64,000 nucleotides of DNA from Hanleya hanleyi. Lineage: Eukaryota > Mollusca > Polyplacophora > Lepidopleurida > Hanleyidae. Below are positions 11,709-23,005 of this stretch, piece by piece. A model generated the notes under the pieces. That model was not told the DNA's origin. It saw only the letters and a program-made list of their open reading frames with translations, and made no database searches. How positions within the stretch are numbered: position 1 is the first letter of the stretch; each line of letters opens with the position of its first letter. The stretch is from NCBI GenBank assembly GCA_036873755.1, contig JAVTVY010020603.1, forward strand, positions 16,776-80,775. Direction: 5' to 3'. Both the position numbers and the translations under genes were made by a program.

Positions 11709-13515
11709 GTGAGTACCAGTCATATAGCCTCACCAAACATGGCTTGACCCGAATCTTCAAAGGTACTACCAAATGATCACCACAATCTATACTTTTTAGA
11801 GCATTTCCACAAAGTGGATGCTCTTATGCTTTCATGAGAAATAGTTCCGCCGGATCCGCCGCCGCTACCGCCGCCATGACTTTAAATGTGAATATCTCTG
11901 AAACAGATGTCTGGAGAAACATTCGGGCCAATTTTCAATGAGTAAAATCACAAATTATCACTTGGTTAATGCTCTTTTGTTTTTAGTTTTATGTGGAGAT
12001 CCCCAGAATTTACTTGAAATTTGAGAGATGAAATAGCACATACATGTACCATTGCATTTTTACATCATAGTTACAACTGTTAACTATTTTTTAGACTGAA
12101 AAAGTAGAAAGATTTTGAAGTGAAATGTCTACATTCCTGCTATATGGTTTCGTCCCACCTGGGAAGTTTTTATATATAATTTAAGTAAAATGGTTTGTTC
12201 TGGTGCATTTTGACAGAATATTTAGACTTTGAAGGTAAAGATGCCTCAAATGGAACTGAATTGTCCATGTCATATGTCTGTCCGTCCATCTGTCTGTTCA
12301 TCTTTCTAGTCATACCACATATGCAGCTGGTGATGGATCAGAAGCCTTATGAAAATGACTGACCTTCACTTTTTTATCAAGGTTAATTGTAGCATTAGCA
12401 GTCATTTTTAAAGACGTGAAGATAGGCTCTCCAAATTCATAATACATGTGCAATTGGTGACCAACTAGAAGCCTATCCCAGTTCACTAAACCTATTTTTT
12501 CAACGTTATATACTTTATATTATTATATAACATGAAATATAGCTTGGCTTTCTGAATTAATACCACATACGCAACTGATGATGGACCTGGAGTGCATGAA
12601 TATGACTGACGTCAAAAACTGTATGTTAAGTCACATACTTTCAATTGCCAAGTAACACTTCAAATCTCATCATCATCATTGTGGGTGTTCGCATGTGTTG
12701 CAACAGCCTCATGCTTCAACAGTAACTAACCAAGCCATATTGGCTGAGCTGGTGAAACATCCACCATTTCCAAGCTCTGACACACCACGTCACTCTCAGA
12801 ATATGGGTACCATGACACAGTGATAGATCACACAGCCATTGAAGGTTCCCGATTTATGTTGAATGTCGTCGTTACTTTTAGCAGCATTGTTTCTGAATCA
12901 ATGCATTTTGCTGAGAAGCAACAGGATCTTGATAAATGTGATGTCTAGCACATTTATATCACTTGCCTTTATTGCACCATGTAAGCGACCTGTCTGTGTC
13001 TTTTGCGCTGTCCTCTGTGTTTTATAGGGTGGATGGAGGTTATCTGGTTCCATGCTGCTTCAAAGATTTCAGATAGAATACAACAGCATATTTCATACAA
13101 TCAGAAATTAAAAAAAAGGTTGAAATCTTAATGTTCCAACTTTCGTAGAGGAAAAAAAGGGACAATTTGAAATTTTATTTTTATTCTGATATTCAATTTT
13201 GTCGCAAGTCCGTGAAACACAAAATAAGTTGGTGTTGCCCCACACTGGGTTTCGCCCATTGGTAAAGAAATCTTTTCTCAGAGGCACTACTACCAGGGAT
13301 GATTCCCGATTGCTCATCCTCCATGGGTATATGCCCCACCCTCTGTCCCATCCTTAAAAAAAATTGCCACACCTAATATCTAGAGAGTGTGCCCATTTTA
13401 GGGAGATCTAAACCCTGTGAGTACCAATTTATGTGTTACACATGTATTCGGGGAAATGCTCTTCTCCCGTGTTTCACTCGAGCTTTCATTTAAAACTAAA
13501 CCGTTGTAATGGCAC
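11709..13515. other. Intron stretch with a decayed GTCC-type repeat
   Basis: Around 12270-12620, gtctgtccgtccatctgtct is followed by two diverged units (accacatatgcagctggtga and accacatacgcaactgatga), a worn relative of the composite repeats. The rest shows no gene. A hairpin-like GC pair (gccggatccgccgccgctac) lies near 11846. Confidence 0.45.
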
Positions 13516-14012
13516 TTTATTTGACATTTAATAGCAGTGTACTGTTTCGAAAAAAAAAACTTGAAACCCTCTGTTATCACGCCTGTTTGGAAAGAACGGA
13601 GGTCATGTCCTGCAGGTATTGACACATGATGTCAGAGTCTGATTGCGATCGTTTGTCGTGAGAAATCAAAACAGATGCTTTGGGAGATATTGTCATTGTA
13701 ATGCCAGCAACGTCACAAAGCTAAAACATAGTGCCTTTGCTGATGTCGTGATGTACCCAATTGTTGTGCAAAGTACGTCACAATGAAACGTCAGACACAA
13801 CCAAATAGTCAATATTGGTCAATATTAGTCGACATGATCAGAATCAGACTGGCGTCATGGCAGCTTCAATACATTTTTCACCACATCCATTTTAAAAAAA
13901 CCAATTTGGTGTCCTCTTTCATAGGAAAAAATATCAACTTGTTATTTTCACAGCTTCTCTGTGTGTTTTCATGAAAAGTGTGGAGGGTTTTTTAGAAGAA
14001 CCTTTAAGAAAA
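13516..14012 (+). mobile_element. Foldback MITE-like element M, copy 2
   Basis: Same outer and inner blocks as copy 1: atttgacatttaatagcagt, gtcagagtctgattgcgatc, gcaacgtcacaaagctaaaa, acccaattgttgtgcaaagt, gatcagaatcagactggcgt and catgaaaagtgtggaggg. Orientation matches copy 1. Confidence 0.7.
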
Positions 14013-14378
14013 TCACAAAATTTATTTCCACAAAGTAACAGTTATACTCAATTCTGCATGCATTCGATATTTGTGTTTCATGCCAGTGGAATACTTTGTT
14101 CCAGGTCTGTACACATTTAATTTTAACAATCACTATATACAAAGTATATGTTATCGTTCAGTGGCATTTGAAAATCACAAAAATCTGCTAATGAAGTCTT
14201 GAATTCATTCTGTACTATAGATACCATTATGGCGTAATATACTCTTGCTCAGTCAATGGTCACCATACCATTTGGTGACATGTTTTCTGATTTCCTGTTG
14301 CCAGATGCCCGAGGTTGCTAAATGCTGCACTTGAGTAGAAACATCATTGGTAGACTGTCAGTAGACTGCAATGGCAAG

Positions 14379-14560
14379 CTAAAAAAAAAAATACATTTTT
14401 GATCTAAAAAAAAATATACTTTTTTCATCTAAAAAAATACCTTTTTGATCTCAAAAATACTTTTTTGATATCAAAAATACTTTTTTGATATCAAAAATTC
14501 TTTTTTTTTGTCAAAAATTCTTTTTTTTTATATGAAAAATTATTTTTATATTGAAAAATC
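14379..14560. repeat. A/T-rich low-complexity tandem repeat
   Basis: About nine units of roughly 20-22 bases of the type aaaaatacttttttgatctc, many with long A and T runs. Self-complementary, so it could form hairpins. No coding sense. Confidence 0.8.
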
Positions 14561-14950
14561 TAAGATGGCGCATATTTATTTTTGATACCGAAAAATTGTG
14601 ATCTATGGCTTGCCATATGGTGCAGATCATTGTCAAGTCTTTGCTAATCAGCAGCAGGGTTTCTTCTTCTCCGACAGTCACCATATTTAAAAATGCTAGG
14701 CAGCCTCCGGACAAGGTCAGACAAGCATCTCACGTCATCAGGCACATGACTTCTCTGCATCAGGGTAAAGAATAGCGACATGTAACGTTGCAGGCTTTAG
14801 ACATATCGTGTATCTTCCTGGGTGCCCAGGTTGAGACGGCCAGATGAAGCAGCTCCAAATCAATAGGATTCTAAGTTGTCATGAGTTTGAGAGATAAATT
14901 CTGTTACATCCCGCAGTACTGTGGTGTAGTTTATGGTGAAGACATATCTA

Positions 14951-16310
14951 ATTAGAGGGGGGGCATATAGCGATAGCTTTGTCCGTCCGTCCGTCCGTCC
15001 GTCCGTCTGTCCATCCATCCGTCCGTCCGTCCGTCCGAATTTCTTGTCCGCGCGATATCTCGGTTAATATTCGATCGACAGGATTGAAACTTGCATGGAA
15101 TGTGGCCAGTGCCTCGTGGTTATGCAGCATAGAGTTTTTTCCGAGTTCCGGTATAATTTTCAAGAGTTATGGCCCTTTTTCTGAAATCTCTGTGAATGTG
15201 ACTTGTCCGGGCTGGATCTTGGTTAATATTGTATGGACAAGTATGAAATTTGCATGATATGTGGTCAGTGCCCCACAGTTGTGCAGCATAAAGTTTCTCC
15301 CTGTTTCACTTTTATTTTCAAGAGTTATGGCCCTTCGTTCCTGAAATCTCCGTGAATTGGGACTTGTCCGGGCTGGATCTTGGTTAATATTGTATGGACA
15401 ATTATGAAATTTGCAGGGTATGTGGTCAGCACCCTGTAGCTGTGCAGCATGAAGTTTCGCCGCGTTTCGCGTGTATTATCCAGAGTTATGGCCCTTTGTT
15501 CATCAAGTCTTTGCGAATTGGGACTTGTCCAGGCTGGATCTCGGTTAATATTGTATGGACAAGTATAGAATTTGCAGGATATGTGGTCATTGCCCTGTAG
15601 TTGTGCAGCGTGAAGTTTCTACGCGTTTCGCCTATATTTTCAAGAGTTATGGCCCTTTTGTTCTTGAAATCTTTGTGAGTTGGGACTTGTCCGGGCTGGA
15701 TCTCGGTTAATATTGTATGGACAAGTATGGAATTTGCATGATATGTGATCAATGCCCCATAGTTGTGCAGCGTGAAGTTTCTCTGCTTTCGGTTATATTT
15801 TCAAGAATTATGGCCCTTTGTTCATCAAACCTAAGTGAATAGGATATATTTATTTGTCCAGGCTGGATCTCAGTCCATAACCGATTTGGACTGGGAAAAT
15901 GGCTATAAAATTGTTATCCTACATTCCAAAGCAGACCACATAGGTCCTGAAGTATGAAATTGCCCCAAAAAGAGTGAATTGGGTGCAAAATTCAAAGTTT
16001 ACGATCGCTTCATAATTTCACCACAATATACTCCCAAGGAATGTAGGTCTCATAATCAGGTCACATTTTTGGATTTGGCGAAAGCCCGGGTGATCATCTT
16101 GCATCGAAACAGTGTATTATTACTTGTTGGTCGATACTTGGAATATGTATTATGCGAGGCATGCCGAAAAAAAGTGACTGAAACAGAATTTTTATAATTA
16201 TCCAAATTAGGCCTCCACAGACCAATACAGAACAGAACAATGGCGGGGCAGTGTCAGATTAAAGCGAAAGTGGGGGCATACAATTCAGCAATCTCGGATT
16301 GCTTCCTTGC
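14951..16310 (+). repeat. Hairpin/GTCC-type composite repeat (family c), copy 1
   Basis: Begins with the right half of the family hairpin (tagagggggggcatatagcg), then gtccgtccgtccgtccgtcc (to about 15040), tatctcggttaatatt and gattgaaacttgcatgg. Five tandem monomers of 160 bp follow (caagagttatggccc near 15161, 15319, 15480, 15641, 15802). The tail contains gggggcatacaattcagcaa and ctcggattgcttcc. No protein is encoded. Confidence 0.85.
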
Positions 16311-17326
16311 TGTGTTTCAATTATTTCCTGATATTCAGTCAGGCCGCAGTGACCTTCACCTTTGGCCTCTAAATCAATAGGCCTCTTCTGTTGCATGAGA
16401 TTGGGGTACTCCATGAGGTATAGCATATCAATCTTAATGATTTCCTGATTCATGTAGCCAGAGACCTTGACCTTTGACCTGAATGGACCAATAGGCTTCT
16501 TGATTGGTGCAAATGATATAAGGTATATCTTGAATATCCTCACAATTCACATCTCTTATCTGGCATGTCTGGTGTTATATATCCTGGTGTTGGCTGTTCT
16601 CTGTCATGAGATTATACAGACAGGGACGTATCCAGAGATTTTTTGGGGACACTGATCGTATTGACATTGTTCTTCTTGTTGCATGTGAATTCAATGTTGT
16701 TGTTGTTGTTGTTGCTGCTCAGAATCTCCGATGCCGTTGACTCGCATATGGTGATGAAATGTGATAGCAGCATATTAAACTGCATAAGAGAACTGCTCTC
16801 CTTCCTAATGACACACATTCCTCCTTTCGTTCTGCTAACCTGTGATATTTATAATGGCATACCGGAACATCTACATGTAGGAACATAATGGTAATGTGCC
16901 TGGAAAACATTTCAAGCATCTGCTCCCATGGTGGTCTGCAATGTTTGGAAAAGTTCCGGGATCCGCCGGCTTTCACAAACTCGAGGTGGAAAAGACGTCA
17001 GTACAATGATCTACGTCAATAAATTCGAGATTTCTCACCAATCTAATGTTGTTCACTAAGATTTTGCCGTTCATTTGGGTGCAAGAATTTGGGTGCCCAT
17101 ACCGCTATTCCGGTAGCAAAACCTTCCTGGATCTATGACAGATCGCTGTTACAGTACAGTAAATAAAGAGTCAAAATAACTTACGGATCTTCAACATTTC
17201 AGGTTTGGAATTTCATCAACTGGAGAAATAATACTGAACCATGGGTCTGTCATCAAAAGTTTAGAAATCACAGTAATTTCACCAACTGGATATTGATGAG
17301 TATTCAATCTGTCTTTATCATTTTAG
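16311..17326. other. Intron stretch: decayed repeat and a (GTT)n microsatellite
   Basis: 16330-16520 shows two diverged units with gtgaccttcacctttggcct and gaccttgacctttgacctga plus aataggcctctt/aataggcttctt, resembling the GTCC-type monomers. A (GTT)n run lies at 16696-16718. No gene. Confidence 0.5.
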
Positions 17327-17543
17327 GTTGGAGATCACAGTGGGCATCAGGAGTGGTGGATATCGAGAGTTCATTCGGCCAACAGCTGGGTCTAGATTTC
17401 AAGAATACAAAGGGCCTTGGAAAAGGAAGTCGATGTTATATCGGTTTGATTTCGAGGTTCCAACTCATTGTGTTGAAACTGAATCTTGTCCGCCTGATGA
17501 GAAGCCTCTTTATATTGCAGATGGCAAAGGTGATATAAGAAAG
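17327..17543 (+). CDS. RTK exon 4: ectodomain segment
   Basis: Acceptor atcattttag, donor AAG|GTAGGC. It enters in phase 2 and leaves in phase 0, about 72 residues. It reads LEITVGIRSGGYREFIRP, then a Lys/Arg-rich stretch, then CVETESCPPDEKPLYIADGK. Two closely spaced cysteines probably pair. The following intron is the 16-kb one carrying the nested retrotransposons. No family recognised. Confidence 0.82.
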
Positions 17544-17699
17544 GTAGGCTACATATATTTTGTTTGATTGGTCAGTACTTTACTGGCCCAAATTACACAT
17601 ACGTTTGTTCCTATCTAATTAATTTTACCATGATATACTGCATGCATTTATGGATAGGATTTGGCATATATGGTAAATCCCCAATTCTATAACACTTGT

Positions 17700-18590
17700 G
17701 TCAATAACATCGAGCTAACCATGCATTTATTACACGTTACAGAGTTATGCCCTTTTACGGATGTATTAATTTCATATTTTGTTATATATGCTTGAATGTA
17801 ATCAACTATATCTGCCGAATTGTCTTTGATACAGCTACTACATTTTGGAAACTTATTTATATAGTTGTATTCTAGAAGCCAACAGAAAATTAGTCGCCTC
17901 AGCCCTTATTTACGGAGTTATGCCCCTTCCACGTGCAATAATTTTCAAATTTGTGATGCATGCTTGACGGTAACCAGTTATATCTAATTAACTGTGGTTG
18001 GTACAGCTTGAAAATTATGATGAAACTACTTTATCTAGTATTTTAAACGTCCACAAAAAATTAGTTCTCTCGGCTCATATTTTATGGAGTTGGGCCCCTT
18101 TTCGGATCTAGTAATCTTTGATTATTTTGTGATATATAGTTGAGTGTACAAGTTATATCTGGAGGTTCATGTTTGGTATCTACTAAATTTTGGAAATTTT
18201 GTATTCTAGATGTGTTCAAAAAATTAATCATCTCAGCCCTTGTTTTATGAAGTTATGCCCCTTTCCTGGTGTAATAATCTTGGATATGCTTAAATGTATT
18301 AATCAGTTATATCTGAAGAACTGTGTTCGGTACAGCTACATATACCAAATTATTTATCTACTTGTATTGTGGAAGCCAAAAAGAAATAAAAAATTATTCG
18401 CCTAGGGCCTTATTGTACAAAGTTATGCCCCTTCTGTGTTATATGCTTGAATGTAGCTGTTATATCTGCTGAATTATGTTCTAACAAGGACAATTCTGAA
18501 TGATTAGTAAATATAGCCATAATATGTTGCACATTCTCAGCATATTTCTCAATTGATTGGGAGAAGCAGAGGGGTTTTGGCAGTTTCTTT
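17700..18590 (+). repeat. Composite repeat family g, copy 2 (about five monomers)
   Basis: Monomers of about 170 bp carry gttatgccc or variants at about 17746, 17919, 18089, 18250 and 18421, each followed by a tgttatatatgcttgaatgt-like phrase and tatctgccgaatt. The tail matches family g copy 1 (6969-7100). The hairpin head is not visible. Confidence 0.7.
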
Positions 18591-18714
18591 CCTCATGTTA
18601 TAATTATGAACAACAGGAAAGTTTTTCCTCACATCCAAGGTAGTCTGACCCTAACTTAGGTCATGTAAGACAGCTATTTGTCTCTTCGTATATGGAGAGT
18701 TCCACTGTTTTCAT

Positions 18715-18945
18715 CAGCTTCCGGAGATTGACCTGTGGTGTCGTTGTGCACACTGCCAAGTCATGATAAGAATAGGCTTCAGCTCCTCAGAGAGCTTGCC
18801 GTAAGAGGTGACTAACTAGGGCACCCGTGGGGTTTCCGGGTGTGACAAAGAATAGGAACCAAACGTGGTGATGTGACTGAAATAGTGTTGAAAGCGACAT
18901 TAAATCATATTCACTCACTCACTCACTCACTCATCAGCTCAAAAC
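18715..18945 (+). mobile_element. SINE-like element with (TCAC)n tail, copy 1
   Basis: Contains tgtgcacactgccaagtcat, gaataggcttcagctcctca, ggcacccgtggggtttccgg and gttgaaagcgacattaaatc and ends in (CACT)n. A second copy lies at 51711-51975. No ORF; the body looks like a short non-autonomous retroposon. Assignment to a named SINE family would need a database. Confidence 0.65.
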
Positions 18946-19620
18946 TTTAGAACTTGCAGAAAGTGAAATTATAACATGAAGAAAGAACAGGACAAAATTA
19001 AAGGTCCAGATTAATGCATGCAGATACATGTATTTCATTTTTTCATCATTACAATGTATTTCATTGATTTTGTCGATGTATGATCAAATTTATTAGCACG
19101 GCCGAATTATCTCCATGAAATTGGAGTGATCAAAGTTTAATAGGAGGATTGAGTTATCAGAGGACAGGCTTTGAATTTGGGAAATTTGAGGGCGAGTCCA
19201 GTTTGGTGGAATTAAGGGCACAAAGGCTTGGCTGGCATAAAATTACTCGGAAAATAGTAAAGGGCATCAAGGCCAGTAGGTAGGGCGTCCAAGGCAACCT
19301 TGACCTTGGTGGCCTTGGTCAAATTCAAGGCCTGAGAGGAATTTAATACTGCAGTGAGCTCGGGGGCCTCCTGATACTATTCTCTAATTCTGGTATATCA
19401 TATGTCAAATTTAATATGTTAATATCATATTGAAATATGGACCACATTTGAACCTACTGAGCATATTGCATGTGCAGTAATTCACCAGCTACAAAGTGTC
19501 ACATTTTATCATTATATGACTTTTCTTCAATCTGAATGAAGAATCACCGAAAGTACATGTACCGCAAAAATGGCATATATCTGGCAATATTCTTCATGGC
19601 ACCAGCTACAAAGTGTCCGT
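18946..19620. other. Intron stretch with a short direct duplication at a retrotransposon insertion site
   Basis: caccagctacaaagtgtc occurs at 19482-19499 and again at about 19600-19616, directly before the DIRS-like element. Otherwise no gene or array. Confidence 0.6.
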
Positions 19621-19633
19621 GTTATTTGCACTG

Positions 19634-19778
19634 AAAACTTACCTCACTTCCATGCATTCTTTGCATTTCTTGTTCCACATGACATCATCCAGTAAGAATT
19701 TTGAATAACACAATTCTCTCCCCTGCTAGTCACCTGACTGCTCACTACCCATAATTCCTCCTTCTTGTTCTTACTGCA
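19634..19778 (+). repeat. Left inverted terminal repeat of DIRS-like element A
   Basis: Matches the reverse complement of 33187-33305: aaaacttacctcacttcca, tgcatttcttgttccacatg, agtaagaattttgaataaca, cataattcctccttcttgtt. The left copy has about 23 extra bases (around 19723-19748). Confidence 0.88.
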
Positions 19779-19903
19779 AATGGGTAGGTAGTCATTTTGT
19801 TCTGCTCCATGAAAATTGCCTATCAAAGCGAAATCACTAGGAGTTGGATTACCTCAGACGTCTGATATTCTTTAAGAAGTCCTTTGGGAATTATTCTTTA
19901 CGT

Positions 19904-20173
19904 TGTAGTAAGAATAGGTTTTCTCACTTGCCAGAATTAGACCATTAACGAATAGTGTCAGGGGAGTGCTTTATTATAGAGTTATCTCCCCTTGGTAGAG
20001 GGCGCTGATTGTCCATTAGCCAATCAGAGTAACTCGCGGGCTTGGCAAGAGAAGCCAGAGAACGACTTGACCTGGACTGCAACAGACGTGACACGACTTC
20101 TCTCAGGGGTTATAACCGGCAGGTAAGGCTGTCTTCTATACTGGCTAATATCTAGGTAGCAGAAGTTACTACA
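19904..20173 (+). repeat. 5' LTR, 270 bp
   Basis: Starts tgtagtaagaataggtttt and ends gtagcagaagttactaca. The short terminal inverted repeat TGTAGTAA/TTACTACA is typical. No difference from the 3' LTR was noticed on reading, which points to very recent insertion. Confidence 0.95.
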
Positions 20174-20192
20174 ATTGGCGTCAGAAGTTAAA
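20174..20192 (+). promoter_or_regulatory. Putative primer-binding site
   Basis: attggcgtcagaagttaaa begins directly after the LTR. TGG at such a position usually pairs with the CCA end of a tRNA. I cannot say which tRNA. Confidence 0.6.
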
Positions 20193-23005
20193 GTATTAAG
20201 CGTAGATTTGCGGTTATTATTAGGCAAATTTACGTCTTGATGGCGGTCTGAATGCAGTGTCCAGATGGGCGGCCATTTTGAGGTTTTGAAAATTGGGGTG
20301 TGAAAATCTTCATTTCCTAGTCCTGACAAACTTGTTGGCTTTCAGTTACGATTGGGTCGATATAAACTGGAAGTGTGTTACTTTATGAAAGGGGTTTTGT
20401 GAAAATTTGAGCTTCCAGTTCTGGAATATTTTTTTTTTCTCGTCGTCATGGTCACGTTTTTTCGCGATGGCGGATTTTCCAAATGAAATTGATTTGGCTT
20501 TCATTGGTTGTGAACTAAAGATTATACAGCAATAGTTCTGAAGCTCTGTGCAATATATGGAGTAGTTTGACAATGATTGTTTCGTGAATTTAGCCAAAAA
20601 CAATCTGTGTGTTGTGACGAAAATTGGACCCTTGATAGTCTTCTCTTTCGTCAGATCGACTTGATTTGCCATATTTGTCTGGGTATAATTTATCGCGAGT
20701 GAAGCGGGGTTATTTTGAACTACCCCAGGTTACAATTTGGTTTGAGTTCGCGTTCCTTTTGAAAATTTTGCGAGTTTACTGACACGTTGTTGTTGTTATT
20801 TGGAACAACAACAACAACGACAGTAACTTGAAGGGTTACATTCGGGAATAAAAAGGAATAGGATTGTAATTGTTTAGGTTGGTTAGATGGCCAGTGTAGC
20901 GGGCAGACTTGCCTGCTGGTTGCCTTCAATATTGCACCTTAGATTTAGCTAGAATTTTGTGTGATTTGGTGAATTTTGAAGTATTTTTATTTTTTTTCTG
21001 AGATAGTATTTGGTAGGGAAAATTAGGAGTAGAAGTTGGGATAAAGGTTTTGAAGGTGCAATATTTGAATGATTTATATGTTAATGTTTGTGTTGTCATG
21101 TATGTGTACCGGTACTGTTTGTGTGTCCATATGTGTATTTTTGTGTTTTGTTCATAGTCCTGTTCCGTGATAATTATATTTTGTATGTGCTTGGTTGGGT
21201 TGGTAATGTTGGGGTTTTTGGAGAAGATTTGGAGCATGGGATGAAGTTTTAGTGACTGAATGCGGTCAGATTGGTCATTTCCTTTCGGTTCGGTGATTGA
21301 GTTTGGGGTACAGGGTCATGTACTGCATGACCTTGTGATGTACGTGGATTCATCAGTCGTGCTGTTGACAAATTGTGGTTATTCTTGCTGTGCCACTGGT
21401 ATATTTTTGCACGGTTGTCTTATCGAGACTTGTTTGTGGGAGTCTATCGCACTGTCAATTTCTGTTGACCATTTTTCACTGGTGTGGTCGACTTACAATG
21501 TATAGCAATAGTTTGGCTTTGTATTATCGGTCAAACTACATTGATTTTTCCGGTGGTCAGTTTTTGTGAATTTGATTGGGACATTCACTGAAAATCTATG
21601 GCCTAAAGGCTAGAGTTCAATTTAGTAATTTGTGGAATTCACCCAATTTCATCGTCAAGTTCACCTGGCCTGACCTGGTAGCTATTGCGCGAGGGATTGG
21701 CTGGTGCTTATGTTGAATGTGGGGGGATTTTCTCTCATTTGATTGAAATTCTTGCTAGCCATGGCATAGAACATTCAAATTAATGTTTCAATAGATTTAC
21801 TTGTTTGGTATTCAATACAACACAACCTCTGGTTGTATTTTGAGATTTGAGTGTTGACATATCAACACTGCACTCAATTTGATTGTGGTCTGGTGGTGTT
21901 AAGTGACACCATCTGATTTTGATTGAGAGTTTGGTGTTTACTCAAACACTCGTCCTTGGGTTTACTTTGAAAAAAAAAATAAAAAAAAAAATGAAAATTT
22001 GTTCTTTTGAGTGTTGACATATCGGCGCTACACTCAATTACATAGTGGTCTGGTGGTGTCAAGTGACACCATCTGATTTTGGTTGAGTGATTGGTGTTTA
22101 TTAAAACACACACTCTTACATTTAGTTGAAAAAAAAAAAAAAAATAAAAAAAAAAAGCAATTGGTGTGGCATCAACATTGCACCCGATTAGAGTGTAATC
22201 GGGTATTGTTGGGCAGCACCAGTTGATTTTGGGAACATTTGAAGGCCATTTTGAATAGATAAGCAGCCATAATTTAGTTGATTGCAAAATTCCAACTTGG
22301 TGAATTTTGATCCTATTTATTTTGGGAAATAGACTTTGATTGTTGATAACTCCGTCTCATTTGGTATTGATTGACACCAGTTGATGATTGTTTGGTATTC
22401 AACCCACATTCTATTGAGCCCTTAGGCACTAACTGGGCCACTAGAGACGGCGATTATTTTGTATTTTATTTGGCTTGGTTTGTTTCTAGTTTTTGGACTC
22501 CACAGGGAAGTTGCAACAATGCGTTGACTGCGGTAACGCGTGATGCACTTGTTTTGAAGGGTCTTGTTTTTTGTTTTTTTTTCTGATGGATTTGAGTTGA
22601 ATAAGCACACTAGAGCGCATTGACTGCGGTAACGTGTGTGCGTTCAGCTCATAAGTGCTTCATATTTTCCAGTGAGTTTCTGGAGTGGAAACTCAGTGGG
22701 TGTGAGTAGTTGACACAACCACTTAGTTCTGTTTTATACAGAAAACAGAATTTATTGTGCATCACAGCCATTGCTGTCAAGTTGGTTGACCGGTAAATTT
22801 TGAACTGCGCATTTCACTTTTCCTGCAGCTTGGTTGGAATTTATTGTAGCTAGATTTGTACCATTGGAGGCGAGTCTGGTTGATAGTATTTTGGCAAATC
22901 AAATAAGGCAGGTAAATTTATTTTATGGCAGCCATTTTGGAAGTGAGTATTGCGGTTTATTGAATATTTTCATTTGCATTTTTGTGGAGTCCCACAATTC
23001 ACACC
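20193..23005 (+). other. Long non-coding leader of the LTR element
   Basis: No open frame of note in 2.8 kb. It contains two to three copies of a 150-165-bp tandem unit (21838-22240) built on gagtgttgacatatc, actcaatt-tggtctggtgg and aagtgacaccatctgatttt, each followed by an A-rich run. The repeats might form RNA structure for packaging, but that is speculation. A pair of tgactgcggtaacgcgtg phrases lies at 22526 and 22620. Confidence 0.7.

Noticed and set aside
22100..22200. Poly-A runs as a LINE or processed-gene tail
   Set aside because: They lie inside tandem units of the LTR element leader and have no upstream retroposed gene.
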